Part shown: positions 37,230-50,235 of the stretch, in pieces | Layout of the letters: every line of letters starts with the position of its first letter | How positions within the stretch are numbered: the stretch's first letter is position 1 | NCBI GenBank assembly: GCA_036365515.1 | Contig: CM070874.1 | Span: forward strand, 43,957,083 to 44,021,082 | From: Torymus aiolomorphi | Lineage: Eukaryota > Arthropoda > Insecta > Hymenoptera > Torymidae | Reading direction: 5' to 3' | Length of the DNA: 64,000 nt | Made by a program: the position numbers and the translations under genes | Notes under the pieces: generated by a model | The model's input: the letters and a program-made list of their open reading frames with translations, nothing else | Told to the model about the DNA's origin: nothing | Database searches by the model: none

Positions 37230-39530
37230 TATGTGAAGCTTACGAAGAAGTTGACGATCTCAAACATAATAAGATGGTAGATATTTGAGTCCCATGGAAG
37301 CAGCATAGAGATTACAAGAATTTCCTTTATGTGGTAGAAGTCACACCGTAATACGTTTAGCAATTCCCACCGAAAATAAACAAAATATAATTTTCGAAGA
37401 AAATAAAGAGGAAAAAGCTTTAGATAACTGGAAAACTACATTAACTTCGTGGTTTGAATTAAATAAAAAAGATAAAAATGCAAAAAATATTAAATACGTT
37501 AATATACCAAAATATTATATTTTTAAGAATAAAACTTGGATAAAACGTCAACGAGAACTAAAACATGTTGCTATAGGACGTTTAAATGTAGTATCTCCAA
37601 GAGATATTGAAAGATTTCATTTAAAATTAATTTTAAATCGTGTTAAAGGCGCAACATCTTTTGAAGAATTACGTACATTTGAAAATAAAATATATAATAC
37701 TTACAAAGAAACAGCAATACAAATGGGTCTAATTGAAGATGATTTACAGATTGACAAAATTTTTGAAGAAGCTTGTAATATAATGTTACCTGTTCAATTG
37801 CGTAAATTTTTTACTTGGTTTTTAATAACAAATAACATTAATGGTAATACTATTTGGACAAAGTTTAATAAATATTTTACAGAAGATTTTGACAATAATA
37901 AAAATAACCGAGCTCTTCATCATATAAACGAAATTTTAAAAGTTGAAGAAATGTCTTGTAAAGATTTTGGATTACCTGAACCTGATGAAATTTTCGATAC
38001 AAATAATGAAAATAATAAAGAAAATATTTTATTCTGTAAACAAATGTTTAATAATTACTATAGTCAATTAAACAAAGATCAAAAAACAATTTTTACACAA
38101 ATATTAAATAATGAACATAAAATTAACTTTATTGATGGTCCTGGAGGTTCAGGTAAAACGTTTTTATATAAAACTTTAATTTATTATTTTTTGTCAATAG
38201 AACAAAAAATGACGTGTTCTTGTTTATGCACATACTGATTGTGCACATATTAATTGTGCACACTTTAACATTGGTATATATCTATATATATAGATCTGTA
38301 CCAATGCTATCTGTGCACAATAAATATGTGCACAATCCTTATGTGCACAAACAAGAACATGCCCAAAAAATTATATCAATGGCTTGGACTGGTATAGCAT
38401 CTATACTACTACCAAAAGGTATGACCAGTCATAAAACGTTTAGATTACCTTTAGATTTAAACAATATTGAAAGTGCATTTTTAAAATTTGAATCAGATAA
38501 AAAAAAATTTCGTGAAGTTTTTGCGATTATTTGGGATGAAGCGTCAATGATTCCACGTAAAGCTTTAGAAATTGTTGATAAAACTTTACAAGATGTTTGT
38601 AATAATAATTTACCATTCGGAGGAAAATTATTAATTTTAGGAGGTGATTTTAGACAAATTCTCCCTGTTGTTAAAAATGGTTGTAGAAGCACAATAATTC
38701 AAGAAACAATAAAATATTCAAATCTTTGGTCATTATTTAATATAATGTATTTGAAAACAAATATCCGTTCAAAAGATATCATGTTTGCTTCATTTTTATT
38801 AGATATTGGAGAAGGTAAATTTAATTCATTTGTTATACCTGATAGTTTTAAAACAAACGATGTTTGTTTTAAAATATATGAAAATATAAATTGTAGTATA
38901 TCACTAAATAGAGTTATATTAACATCACATAATGAAGATGCAAATATTTTAAATAATAAAATTTTAAAACTATTAAATACTGAAGAAAATACGTATTATA
39001 GTTTAGATTATGCTACTCATAAAGATGTAGATTTATCTGATGATAACATCCATATTAATTACCCGATTGAAACTTTAAACAATATACACAAAGGACTACC
39101 ACCACATAAATTAAAACTTAAAATAAATACTATTGTAATGTTAATAAGAAATTTAAGTATTAACGATGGATTATGTAATGGAACACGATTAAAAATTACT
39201 AAATTATTTAAATACAACATAGAAGCAGAAATAATAACAGGTGAAAACTCTGGAAAGATAGTTTTTATTCTTCGAATTACATTAAACACTGGCAATTCTT
39301 CATCATTACCATTTATTTTATATAGAAAATAATTTCCTTTAATATTAGCGTTTACTATGACTATTAATAAATCACAAGGTCAAAGTTTTGATAGTGTTAG
39401 AATATATATTAGAAGACCATTATTTTCTCATGGTCAATTATATGTAGCATTATCAAGATGTAAAAACCCAGATAAAATTTTTATTGAAAATAATTCAGAA
39501 AATAAAGAAGAAATTATAAATATCGTTTAG
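37230..39530 (+). pseudogene. Helitron Pif1-like helicase, broken
   Basis: Homology to the minus-strand Helitron begins near 37235 (1-bp deletion) and includes RYLSPMEAA followed by a TAG, then FPLCGRSHTVIRL. Helicase motifs: I, FIDGPGGSGKTFLYKTL; II, AIIWDEASMI; III, LLILGGDFRQILP; later [17 protein letters not shown] and [10 protein letters not shown] (motifs V/VI), ending at 39530. A MITE (38211-38363) splits it just after motif I, and a TAA near 39330 replaces a Gln codon before FPLILAF. The motifs themselves remain intact. Confidence 0.85.
38211..38363. mobile_element. 153-bp palindromic MITE with 8-bp duplication (copy 1)
   Basis: Ends GACGTGTTCTTG and, inverted, GGCATGTTCTTG; the arms carry TTGTGCACATA motifs around an AT-rich centre. 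The host sequence CAAAAAAT is present on both sides (38203-38210 and 38364-38371). Removing one copy with the element returns the helicase to one frame, which confirms the 8-bp duplication. Eight-base duplications are typical of hAT elements (also P). Confidence 0.85.
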
Positions 39531-39575
39531 AAAGAAATTTGATAATTAATTTTCAAATATTTTTCTTTTTAGAAT

Positions 39576-39884
39576 ATGTCGACTACACAGAACGAAAGTA
39601 AATTATAAAAAACAACAATATATTTATTCGTTATTCAATAATAATAATAAATACATAATAAATTATTAGTTTTAGACTATTTAGAATATGAACAAAATTA
39701 TATGGAATACATGATTAATTTAGAATCAGATAAAATTATTGAAAAAGATGAATTAAAAAAACTAAATCATCAGTCAAAAAAAAAAACAAGAAAACAACAG
39801 AACAATAAAAATACAAAACTCAAAATTGAAAAACTTAAAGTTGACAAAATTTTAGAAGAATTTAAAAATCTTTCTTTACGATAA
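39576..39884 (+). CDS. Possible two-exon small Lys-rich protein after the helicase
   Basis: A short exon with ATG (39576-39597, donor GTAAAT) joins in phase to an exon at 39676-39884 (acceptor TTAGTTTTAG), giving 76 residues: acidic at the start (NYLEYEQNYMEYM), then very basic (KKKTRKQQNNKNTKLK), with a heptad-like helix. The second exon is open on its own from 39702. I recognise no family. It may be an accessory Helitron ORF or chance. Confidence 0.3.
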
Positions 39885-40108
39885 TTGAATTTTGTTTTTT
39901 AGGTAAATTTTTATATAATTATTAATTAATTAATTTTTTGAATTAATTTTTAGTTAATTAAAACAACAATATTTTTTCTTTCATTTAGGACAATGGAATA
40001 TACAAATAACGTTGGAAAATTTTAAATAGCATATCAGAAAATATTAAATATAAAAAAAAAAAAAATAAAAAAACAATTCAAAAATTGAATAAAACATTTC
40101 GAAGAATT

Positions 40109-40262
40109 GGCATGGTGTGGTTTGTGCACATAAGAATTATGCACATATTTATTGTGCACACTTTAGCATTGGTGTATATCTATATCTATGTGTATACTCC
40201 AATGCTAAAGTGTGCACAATAAATATGTGCATAATTCTTATGTGCACAAACCACACCATGCC
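40109..40262. mobile_element. 154-bp palindromic MITE with 8-bp duplication (copy 2)
   Basis: Same family as the MITE at 38211: ends GGCATGGTGTGG and complement, arms with TTTGTGCACATAAG and TTATTGTGCACAC, near-perfect inverted arms of about 65 bp. GAAGAATT flanks both sides (40101-40108 and 40263-40270). A second copy of the surrounding DNA at 40928-40950 has one GAAGAATT and no insertion, an empty site inside the same window. Confidence 0.9.
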
Positions 40263-40415
40263 GAAGAATTTAACTTATTATCAGGTAATTCAAATCACTT
40301 AATTATTAAATTTAATTTTACAAAATATATATTATATTATAAAAAAATATACTTTTATTGTAACAATTTTAATGTTTTCTGAAATTTTATAGTGACAAAG
40401 ACAGTGGATTAGGTC

Positions 40416-40495
40416 TACTGGGGATACCACTTAAAAATAAAACGCATCTTTCTATTTACCTCCAAGGTGATGTGGAAAAAATAGAATAAAATATA
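40416..40495 (+). repeat. Conserved Helitron subterminal module
   Basis: A block containing CTACTGGGGATACCACTTAA, ACGCATCTTTCTATTTACCT and CCAAGGTGATGTGGAAAAAA occurs here, directly at 41074-41150, inverted at 37065-37135, and in diverged inverted form at 41790-41925. Between copies, GAAATTAAGAATT.AAAAC.ACTCTTAAG repeats (about 176-bp period at 36735-37040, also 40555-40800 and 41220-41420) accompany it. Confidence 0.7.
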
Positions 40496-41507
40496 TCTTA
40501 ATATATAATTAATGTAATTTTCTTAATAATTTACTCTTTTATTTCAGAAATTAAGAATTCAAAACTACTCTTAAGCGTTACATCTATAAATATTACCCTA
40601 TTAATAAAACATATGAAAAATATAAATTATTAATTTTATATAATATACGAAATATACATAAAATATATTTTTATATATAATTAATGTAATTTTCTCAATA
40701 ATTTACTCTTTTATTTCAGAAATTAAGAATTCAAAATTACTCTTCAACGTTACATCTGTATATACTACCTTATTAATAAAACATATGAAAAATACATGAA
40801 AAAAATAAACTTTAAAGTGAACATTTAAATGAGGGGGGTCTGAGGGGGGGCGAGGGGGGCAGAAAATATTAAATATAAAAAGAAAAATAAAAAATAAAAC
40901 AACAATTCAAAAATTGAATAAAACATTTCGAAGAATTTAACTTATTATCAGGTAATTCAAATCATTTAATTATTAAATTTAATTTTACGAAATATATATT
41001 ATATTATAAAAAAATATACTTTTATTGTAACAATTTTAATGTTTTCTGAAATTTTATAGTGACAAAGACAGTACATTAGGCCTACTGGGGATGCCACTTA
41101 AAAATAAAACGCATCTTTCTATTTACCTCCAAGGTGATGTGGAAAAAATAGAATAAAATATATAATTTTCAATATATTTTCTTAATATATAATTAATGTA
41201 GTTTTCTCAATAATCCATTCTTTCGTTTCAGAAATTAAGAATTAAGAACGACTCCTAAGTGTTACATTTGTATTAACTGTCATCCATAAAAAATATGAAA
41301 AATCTCAATAATCTATTCTTTCGTTTCAGAAATTAAGAATTAAGAACTACTCTTAAGTGTTACATTTGTATAAATTATCATCCATACAAAATATGAAAAA
41401 TACCATATTAATACAACATATGAAAAATATCTACGTTGAAAATAAATAAATTATTTACTTGTCAAAATTGGGGGGTTGACGAGCGGAGCGAGTAGGGGGG
41501 TACCTAT

Positions 41508-41632
<125 letters not shown>

Positions 41633-41682
41633 CTAGTGGGGCTTCGCCCCCCTGCTCGCTCCGCTCGCCAACCCCCATTCAG

Positions 41683-42412
41683 AACAATGTATTGATTTTT
41701 ATATATAAAATTTAAATATATCGACAATTCTTTATAATAAATATATTTTCTAAAATAGTAATTATGTCGTTTTAAATCATTAACAGTTTTCCACGCCACC
41801 CTGGAGGTACTGTTCAACTATTTAATTACCATATAATTAACTTCATAAATATGAAAAATAATATGGATTCTAATAGTTAGCGCGTTGGATTGTTTTTTAA
41901 GTGGTATCCCTCGCCAATAGCCCTACGTAACTACTTTTTATCTAAAATGTTGAATTTATTAATTGGTATTAATAATGTTATATATATATAAGTGGGTGTA
42001 ATATGTTTAAGACTGTGTATAAAACTTAAATTTTATTTAAATTTTACGAAAATATTTATGTATAATATATGATATCATTTATAAGTGTTCGATAAAAAAA
42101 TTTTCTTTAACATATTCTCTAATGTTTTATTCTTAAGCTTTTCATATTTTGGAACTTATTTATGGTTATTGTTCTTGGTATATGTATTTTAGCTTATATA
42201 GAATTGTATAAACATTATTGTAGAATACATAAAAGAAATATGTATTTAATAATATATAAGTTTCTAATCTTAATATCATTTTCGTAAAATTTTCAATGTT
42301 CTATATTAAAACGAAAAATTAGTGATAAAATTATTTTCTTTAAGATATTATTTCCGTATATATGTATATGTATATACGTTTATAACTTAATCAATTTTAC
42401 GTTCATTATGTT
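41683..42412. other. Helitron 3' non-coding region
   Basis: AT-rich, no gene. Contains the diverged subterminal module (TTTTCCACGCCACCCTGGAG near 41787, TTAAGTGGTATCCCTCGCCA near 41899). Confidence 0.5.
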
Positions 42413-45400
42413 TTAATTATTTATAATTTGTGTTTTTTCATTATATTTTTCAATTAAATTTTTTAAGTAATTCAAATCATATTCTTGAACTAACACTTCA
42501 CAATATTGATTATACTTACTTTCTTCTTTTTCATGACTTTCAATAATATCGTTTAATGTATCTAGTTTTACAGCATCTTCTAAATTTTCTATTTCAACAA
42601 TTTTTTTTTGTTCTGGATCCCAAATAGTAGGTATACTGGTTTCAATATTATAGTCATTAAGTTGACTAATTAAATAGCTTTCATATTCATCTTGTTCATT
42701 AATATATTCTTGTATTTGATTGTTTATTGCGAAAGCTAAAATAATAGGAAATTGTTTTCTGTATAGAATGAATGGTAAAGATGATGATTCACAAGTATTT
42801 AATGTTGTACGAGGTATAAATACTCTATTTCCTATGTTTTCTCCAGTAATAATTTCTGCCTCTATATTGTATTTATATAATTTTGTCACTTTCAGACGTG
42901 TTCCGTTACATAAACCATCAACTATACTAAGATTACGAATTAACATAATAATAGCATTTACTTTTAATATTATCTTATGTGGAGGTAAACCCTCACGTAT
43001 ATTATTTAACATTTCTATTGGATAATTTAAATGTATATTTTCATCTGATTGATCTACTCCTTTATGTGTTGCATGATCTACTATAATATGTTATTGCTTC
43101 ACCATTAATTAAATTTAATATTTTATTGTTTAATATATTAACTTCTTCATTATGCGAACTTAAAATTACACTTTGTGAAAAATGATAATTTTTGTTAATG
43201 TTTTTATAAATTTCATTGCAAACGTCATTTGTAATCCATTTATCAGGAATCAAAAATTGATTAATTATACCTTCTCCAATATCCAATAAAAATGACGCAA
43301 AATAATCATTTTATGTACGAATATTTACTTTTAAATTAGAAATATTAAATAATGGCCAAAGGTACGAATTTTTGACAGTTTCTTCTATAATAGTATTTCT
43401 AAATCCATTTTTAACTAGTGGTAAAATTTGTCTAAAATCTCCACCTAAAACAATTAACTTTCCTCCAAAAGGTTCATCCTTGTAAGTGACATCTCTTAAA
43501 GTGTTATCAACAATTTCTAACGCTTTTTTCGGAATCATTGAAGCTTCGTCCCAAATTATAATGTCTGCTTCTCTCAATTTTTTTTTATCAGAATCTAATT
43601 TTACAAATGCACTTTCAATATTACTTAAATCTAAAGGTAATCTAAATGTACGATGACTGGTCATACTCTTCGGTAATAAAATAGAAGCTATTCCTGTCCA
43701 AGCCATAGATAAAAATTTTTTTTTTAATGAAATAAAATAATATATTAATGTTTTATATAAAAATGTTTTACCAGATCCACCAGGACCATCTATAAAATGT
43801 ATTTTAATATTATCATCACGTATCATTTTGTTGAAAATAAATTTCTGGTCGTTGTTTAATTTAACATACATACTTTCATACTCTTGTTTACAAAAAGTTA
43901 TAAATTTTAAGTCATATTCATCTATATTTTTTATATTGTTTTCATTTGGTTCAGGTAATCCAAAATTTTTACATGACATATCTTCAGTAATTAAAATTTG
44001 ATTAATATGTGCAAGTGCTTTATCTTCTTTATTTTCAGTAAAATCTTCTGTAAAAAAGTTTTTATATTTTTGCCATATTATATAACCTTCAATGTTTTCA
44101 CATAAAAGAAAAGTTGCAAAAATTTTTCGTAATTGTACTGGAAGCATTATTTGACAAGCTTCTTCAAATATATTATAAAGTTGTATTTCATGTTCTATTA
44201 AACCCATAACAATAGCTGTTTCTCTGTATGTATTATATGTTTGATTTTCATAAGTTCGTAAATCTTTAAATGATGTTACACCTTTTACTCGATTAAGAAT
44301 TAATTTGAGGAAAAATCGTTCACTATCTTTTGGTGATACAACATTTAATCTACCAATTGCTTTACATTTTCGTATTTTTTTTCTTTTTATCCAAAATTTA
44401 TTTTTAAAGTTATAATATTGTGGTAAATTAACATATTTAATTTTTTTAGCAAAATCATCTTTTTGATTTAAATCAAACCATGCTGTTAACGTAGTTTTCC
44501 AGTTATTTAATGCATTTTCCACATTATTTTCATCAAAAATAAGTCTTTGTTGATTTTCTGTATGAACAGCTAATCTTATTACTGTATGACTCCTACCGCA
44601 TAATGGAAATTGCTGTAATCGCCATGCTGCTTCCATTGGACTTAAATATCTACCATCTATATAGTGATTTATTTCATCATATACTTCATTTTCTTCTTTA
44701 TCTTCATTCTCTCGTTTTTTTTTTAATTTTACAACGAGCTCTATCTCCACCTTTATGAATATAGTCAAAAATATATTTAATACTTTGTACTGAAGCACAA
44801 TATTCAATATTTATATGACAATTATATTTCATCAATAAAAAACGATTATAAGGAACTACCATAGAATTATCAACGGGAATAACTTTATTACTTCTTGTAA
44901 AATGATATATATAATTATCTGAAATATTATTTCTTCTTTTATATTCGGGATATTTATTTTTTTTAAATAATGTTTGATCCTGAAATGGTTTTGGAAATTT
45001 TTTTTTGCATAAATTTTTATTTTTATTCAAACAAGGAGATTTCTCTGTGTGTGGTCCATGTTAACATATGTTTTATAACCAGTTTTTGTAATTTTAAATT
45101 ATCTGAAGGAATTTCAGCAGAAATATGTTTATCTATTGCTTTTGGAGAAGATAATTTATCGTCTGGATGTAATGTAATAATAATATGGGCATGTGGTAGA
45201 CCTCGTTTTTGAAATTCAATCGAATATACATATGATAAAACAGTTCCGAAAAGATTATTATGTTCTACATCATACATTAACATTTTAAACTTTGCATAAA
45301 ATAAACGAACAGTAATGTTAGGTATATCATTGGGGGTTGTTCCTTCTGGAAAATTTTTTAAAACTTCCTTAAGTTCTTTCCATTTTGGATTACACGTCAT

Positions 45401-46848
45401 TGTTATAAATAAATCAGGTTTTCCTGTATGTCTCATTCTAGCCATAGCATCTTGATAATATTGTTGCATATATCTTGGACTACCAATGTATGTTGATAGT
45501 AAAATAAATAGATTTCCTAATCTTTCCTTCTTTTCAAAATTTGAAGAAATATTTGAGGCACTACATTTTACGTGATCTAATAAAACCTTGATAACATTCG
45601 ATACGTAATTCTTTTTGATGATTTTTAAAATAATTCATTCTATTATTTTCAACCATTATATAAGCATGTCAAAAATACTGCTGTGTTAATCTACCGCCAA
45701 GTAATAAGGGGCTAAAATTAGTTTCATTTGATCTATATGATAATCTATATATGTAATATTGTAGCGTAGTCAACATTTTCTTATTTTTGTTTGCATCTGT
45801 ACTTTTAGTATTGTCTATTTTTACACTAAGACTTTTAATATCATCTTTTTCTGTACTAGGACTTTTAGAGTAACCAATACTCCAACCTAAGTCTCCTAAA
45901 GGAAAAAATAATGGGAATACCATTGGATCTACGTGATGAGATAATTTATTTAAGTATGTATGAGTAATCTCATTCTCAGAAGTATTTTTTGGATATACAC
46001 ACATATCATAATTGTCTGGAATACCCGTATTTGACACAATAATTGCTCCACATTCAGAAGTTAATGGTTTATTATAACGATGTTTTTGTTTGTCGTTTTT
46101 ACGAATAAAATATAATTTATAATTGGGTATATTTTAAATATTAGATAATTGATTTAAATGTTTATAATTTTTAGCATATGGATTATCACTTAATATTGTA
46201 GTTAGAAGAATCATATGTTCTTTAATTAATTTTTCATTATTTTTTAATCTTTTATTAACTGAAGTTAGATTATCATAAATATATAATTGACCACAGGATG
46301 GTTCTTCGTTATTATTAGGTAACAATGTATTTGGTGTTTTGTGACAAATTTGACCTTGAATTTTTAAATTATATATAGCTTTGTCTTTGGTATGAATTAC
46401 ATTTGCATTAAATGTCGCAAAACAAAACAAATTATTATAATAACGTATTAAGTGTCTAAAATTATTATCATATAATAATAAAGATTTTAATTTTTCATTA
46501 TATTTACTTAAAGGAGATAAAAAAATTTTACCATTCTGACAACAATTATATGTCATTTCTTCCATCCAAAATTTAGCACCACAATATTCACAAATTAAAT
46601 TCATTTCTTTGAATAATGATATATTTTCCAAATTATTTATTTTATTATTATTATTATTGAAATTATTGTTTTTATTATTATTATTTATTTTTTTTGCTTT
46701 ATTAGTATGTTTAAAATTTTGAAGTAATTTTGGCTTATTGATTTTTTTCTTCTTAATTATATTTTTAATATTTAAAGTTTCTAATTTTTGTTGTTTTATT
46801 ATACTGTTATTATTATTAATTAAATTGTTTACTACAATTAGTTTGTCA
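42413..46848 (-). pseudogene. Helitron Rep/helicase region, broken
   Basis: Order on the minus strand: Asn/Lys-rich linker, Cys finger (LICEYCGAKFWMEE), Helitron_like_N (HHVDPMVFPLFFPLGDLGW, LLLGGRLTQQYF), Rep with FITMTCNPKW and the HUH box KRGLPHAHIIITL, the Tyr region (IKYIFDYIHKGGD), then the helicase (LSPMEAAWRLQQFPLCG, IDGPGGSGKTFLYKTL, IIIWDEASMIPKKA, LGGDFRQILP). Frameshifts lie near 45660-45470, 45025, 44710, 43300 and 43050. The last part runs LAFAINNQIQEYINEQDEYE: motifs V/VI ([14 protein letters not shown]) are gone and replaced by an acidic tail ending at 42413. The HUH His pair and Walker residues are intact. Confidence 0.85.
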
Positions 46849-47217
46849 TTAAAAATATTACTTATGTCGACTGCAATTTAATATCAACTGATAAGAATTT
46901 TTCCATCGGTCTTACAGTCTTACAAATTAAATTAAAATAATTAATATTTATGGCAGTCAGATTGCCCTTGTTTATAATCACCCCCGCAGAATCTGAAATA
47001 AAAACTTAATTAAAATCTGGAAAAAACTTTGTTAGCAAAGGACGATCTGACTGCCCACCACCACCACATTGTCCGACGTTTCGAGCCTGCTCCGGCTCCT
47101 CCTCAGGGACTGAAATAAAACCCGCGATACACCTCCTTATATACCATGCACCCATACCCCCTTCTTTTCTCTTACCCCACCACCCTCCACATTCCCTCTC
47201 CAACTTGCCATTCTCAC
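46849..47217 (-). repeat. Penelope B terminal repeat, outer left
   Basis: The 3' non-coding repeat of the minus-strand copy, including the hammerhead-like core at 47078-47106. The same sequence recurs at about 49700-50090, 50979-51381 and 53833-54167. Confidence 0.85.
47078..47106 (-). ncRNA. Hammerhead-like core, Penelope B copy 1
   Basis: Minus strand: CTGAGGA, one extra G, stem GAGCC/GGCTC with loop GGAGCA, then GAAAC. Both invariant hammerhead boxes (CUGANGA and GAAA) match. Confidence 0.5.
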
Positions 47218-49671
47218 TTAAATTAATAAAGAATGATAAATGTTATCTAATTTACTTGACTCTATCATTAAATTTACATTATTCCGATTTCTTAGAATGT
47301 GAATACTTTCAAGGCTTTCCCTCTTATATTTATTCTTAATCCCCTGTTCCAAAATATCCACACTCCCAAAATCGAAAGAATGCAAACTATTTAAACAATG
47401 TTCTTTCAAACCCGATGTACAACTTGAGCTGCGTAAACTATATTGATGTTCATATATTCTCTTTTCAAATATCTACCCGTTTGACCAATATAACAACCAT
47501 TACAATCCCTACAATTAATTTTATAAACAACTCCCGATTTCAAACATTTATCATCCTTGTCTTTACAATTACTAAATAACCTTTCTAAATTATTATCATT
47601 TCTAAAGAAAACTTGAATATTATGTTTACTAAAAACCCTTCTAATCCTTTCCGACAAACCTCTAACATATGGTAAACTAAAATATGCATTCTTTCCATTT
47701 CTATTCCTTGTTTGATTATCTACCCGCTGCTTCAATCCACCATTATAAATTTCCCACACTCTCTCATCAATCATTTTATCAATAAATTCTACGGGATAAC
47801 TATTTTTAATAAATGTTTCTCTAACTAAATTTAAATTCTTTTTCCTAAAATCTTTATGTGACAATTTAATCGCTCTGTCAATGACACCTTTGATCGCACC
47901 TGTCTTGTTTCCGAATTGGTGGTGAGAATCAAAATTTAAAAATCTACCTGACCATGTAGGTTTTCTATACCAATCTAATTTCACTCTATTATTATTACCT
48001 CTAATGACTCTAATATCTAAAAACTCAATTGATAATCTTTCTCAACTTCTTTTGTGAATTTAATTCTATCATGGATAGAATTAAACACATCCACCATTTC
48101 ATCCACAAAACATTCTGGTACAACTGCAAAAATGTCATCAACATATCTTTTAAAAATAATTGGCTGAAAAACCAACTTAGACAAAGCAATACTTTCCAAT
48201 TTTTCCATTACTAAATTGGCTATAACAGGTGACAAAGGTGATCCCATTGGACAACCATATCTTTGTTCATATAGACTATTATCAAAAGAAAAAATTGTGT
48301 TTTTAAAAACCAAATTAAGTGCCTTTATAAATTCATCTTTTGTTAAACTAGTATGTACTTTAATTTCAGACCATTTATCTTGTATAATATCATTCAACAA
48401 CTCTAAAGGTATATTTGTAAACAAAGATACTACATCCAATGAAACCATCCTATGATCATTCGGAATAATAATATCTTTCATTATACCATAAAAACTCCAA
48501 CTATCTTTAATATATGAATTTGTTTTACCCACTATCTTGAACAATATATTAGACAAAAATCTAGCAAGTCTATACGTCGGAAAATTTATCGATGATATTA
48601 TTATTCTATATGTCAACTGTTCTTTGTGAATCTTAGGAAGCCCATAACATTTAGCTACAGTGCCATTTTCACATTTTAAATATTTAAACATACTATCTTT
48701 AATATAGGCTTTTGTTTTCCAATGCATCAATAATTCTTTCAATTTATCTTGTAGTCTATTGATATGTGGATTCCTAATTTTCACATAAGTGGTATCATCC
48801 TCCAACATAAGTTGAATTTTATTAATATAATCCCTTTTATCCGAAACTACAGTTACATTTCCTTTATCTGCTTTTTGGAAGATCATATTCGGATTCTCTC
48901 TCAAGAATTTCTTCGTTATTTTTAATTCATGGAATAAATTACTATTCAAATAATTATCAAATCTATGTTCTCTTTTAAAATTATCAACAACTTTAACTAA
49001 AGAACGCCTACATTCTTTTTTAAACTCCAGATTAAAACTACTCATACTACTTTCTACCTCAGCGATGATATTCTTGATCGGAAGAGATTTACTTGAATAT
49101 GATATTCCAAATTTAGCACCCTTTGACATGATATTTACCACTTCTTCTGGTATTACTTTGTCAGTTAAATTTCTAAACCAATCCTTATTAACATTGTTAG
49201 TTTGATTGACCTGAGAGTGTTTTCTATGCTTTAAATATTCAAATTTTCTTTTAATTTACTCCTATGGTTATATTTTACTTTTTCAAAGTGCCTCTTTTGA
49301 CCACGAAAAAATTCTTGCAAATCATTCTGTTCTATTTTATTATATAAATATCTTTCAAGCTCTAATAAATATTTATTCAAACGATTAATTTCAAAATTCA
49401 AATCTCTAATTTCTAAGTTAAGTAATTTATTTTTGAAAAAGAAAATATTTTTCCGTAGATCATAAGAAACTCTTTTATTGTAATCCCGATAAAAACCCTT
49501 ATCATCAAATTTTTTTCCAATATGTTTAGGAAAAATATTTGATTTTTTACACCTTAGAAGAAAAGTGAGTTGCTCCTTTAAAATTACAATCCTTAAAACC
49601 ATTTTTACCCATTTTGAGCAATAATCTTTTACCACCTTCCCATAAATCCCATATATATCTCTAAAAAACAT
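47218..49671 (-). pseudogene. Penelope B RT/GIY-YIG ORF, minus copy, frameshifted
   Basis: Nearly identical to the intact ORF at 51382-53832 but broken by single-base indels near 49255 (A/T run), 48020 and 47460; near 49095 two codons (SK) are inserted in frame. RT motifs (YGLPKIHK, VSLDVVSLFTNIPL, GCPMGSPLSPVIANL, FKRYVDDIFAVV) and the GIY-YIG start (VVYKINCRDCNGCYIGQTG) are all recognisable. Confidence 0.9.
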
Positions 49672-50235
49672 TTTACCCCACCTTTAATAGACCTTAGTTT
49701 TATCATTAAAAATATTACTTATGTCGACTGCAATTTAATATCAACTGATAAGAATTTTTCCATCGGTCTTACAGTCTTACAAATTAAATTAAAATAATTA
49801 ATATTTATGGCAGTCAGATTGCCCTTGTTTATAATCAGCCCCGCAGAATCTGAAATAAAAACTTAATTAAAATCTGGAAAAAACTTTGTTAGCAAAGGAC
49901 GATCTGACTGCCCACCACCACCACATTGTCCGACGTTTCGAGCCTGCTCCGGCTCCTCCTCAGGGACTGAAATAAAACCCGCGATACACCTCCTTATATA
50001 CCATGCACCCATACCCCCTTCTTTTCTCTTACCCCACCACCCTCCACATTCCCCTCTCCAACTTGCCATTCTCACTTAAATTAATAAAGAATGATAAATG
50101 TTATCTAATTTACTTGACTCTATCATTAAATTTACATTATTCCGATTTCTTAGAATGTGAATACTTTCAAGGCTTTCCCTCTTATATTTATTCTTAATCC
50201 CCTGTTCCAAAATATCCACACTCCCAATTGCCAAT
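49672..50235 (-). repeat. Penelope B internal terminal repeat plus ORF end (minus)
   Basis: The 5' repeat of the minus copy, followed outwards (50090-50235) by the last 146 bp of another minus-strand ORF copy (its end around KRESLESIHIL). A hammerhead-like core lies at 49935-49963. The sequence switches strand at 50236 after a 14-bp filler (ATTGCCAATCCCAA). Confidence 0.8.
49935..49963 (-). ncRNA. Hammerhead-like core, Penelope B copy 2
   Basis: Identical boxes, stem and loop to the core at 47078-47106. Confidence 0.5.

Larger units (their letters stand above)
36680..41500 (+). mobile_element. Helitron fragment (helicase-only), plus orientation
   Basis: A Pif1-type Helitron helicase pseudogene (37230-39530) is followed by sequences shared with other Helitron copies here. 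About 450 bp before it (36680-37130) reappear inverted at 40416-40862, and 40862-41160 directly repeats 40035-40490 (minus a MITE). GGGGGTTGACGAGCGGAGCG at 41471 resembles, inverted, the end of the second Helitron (41663-41682), so 41500 may be its 3' end. No Rep domain is present. It probably assembled from several events. Confidence 0.6.
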
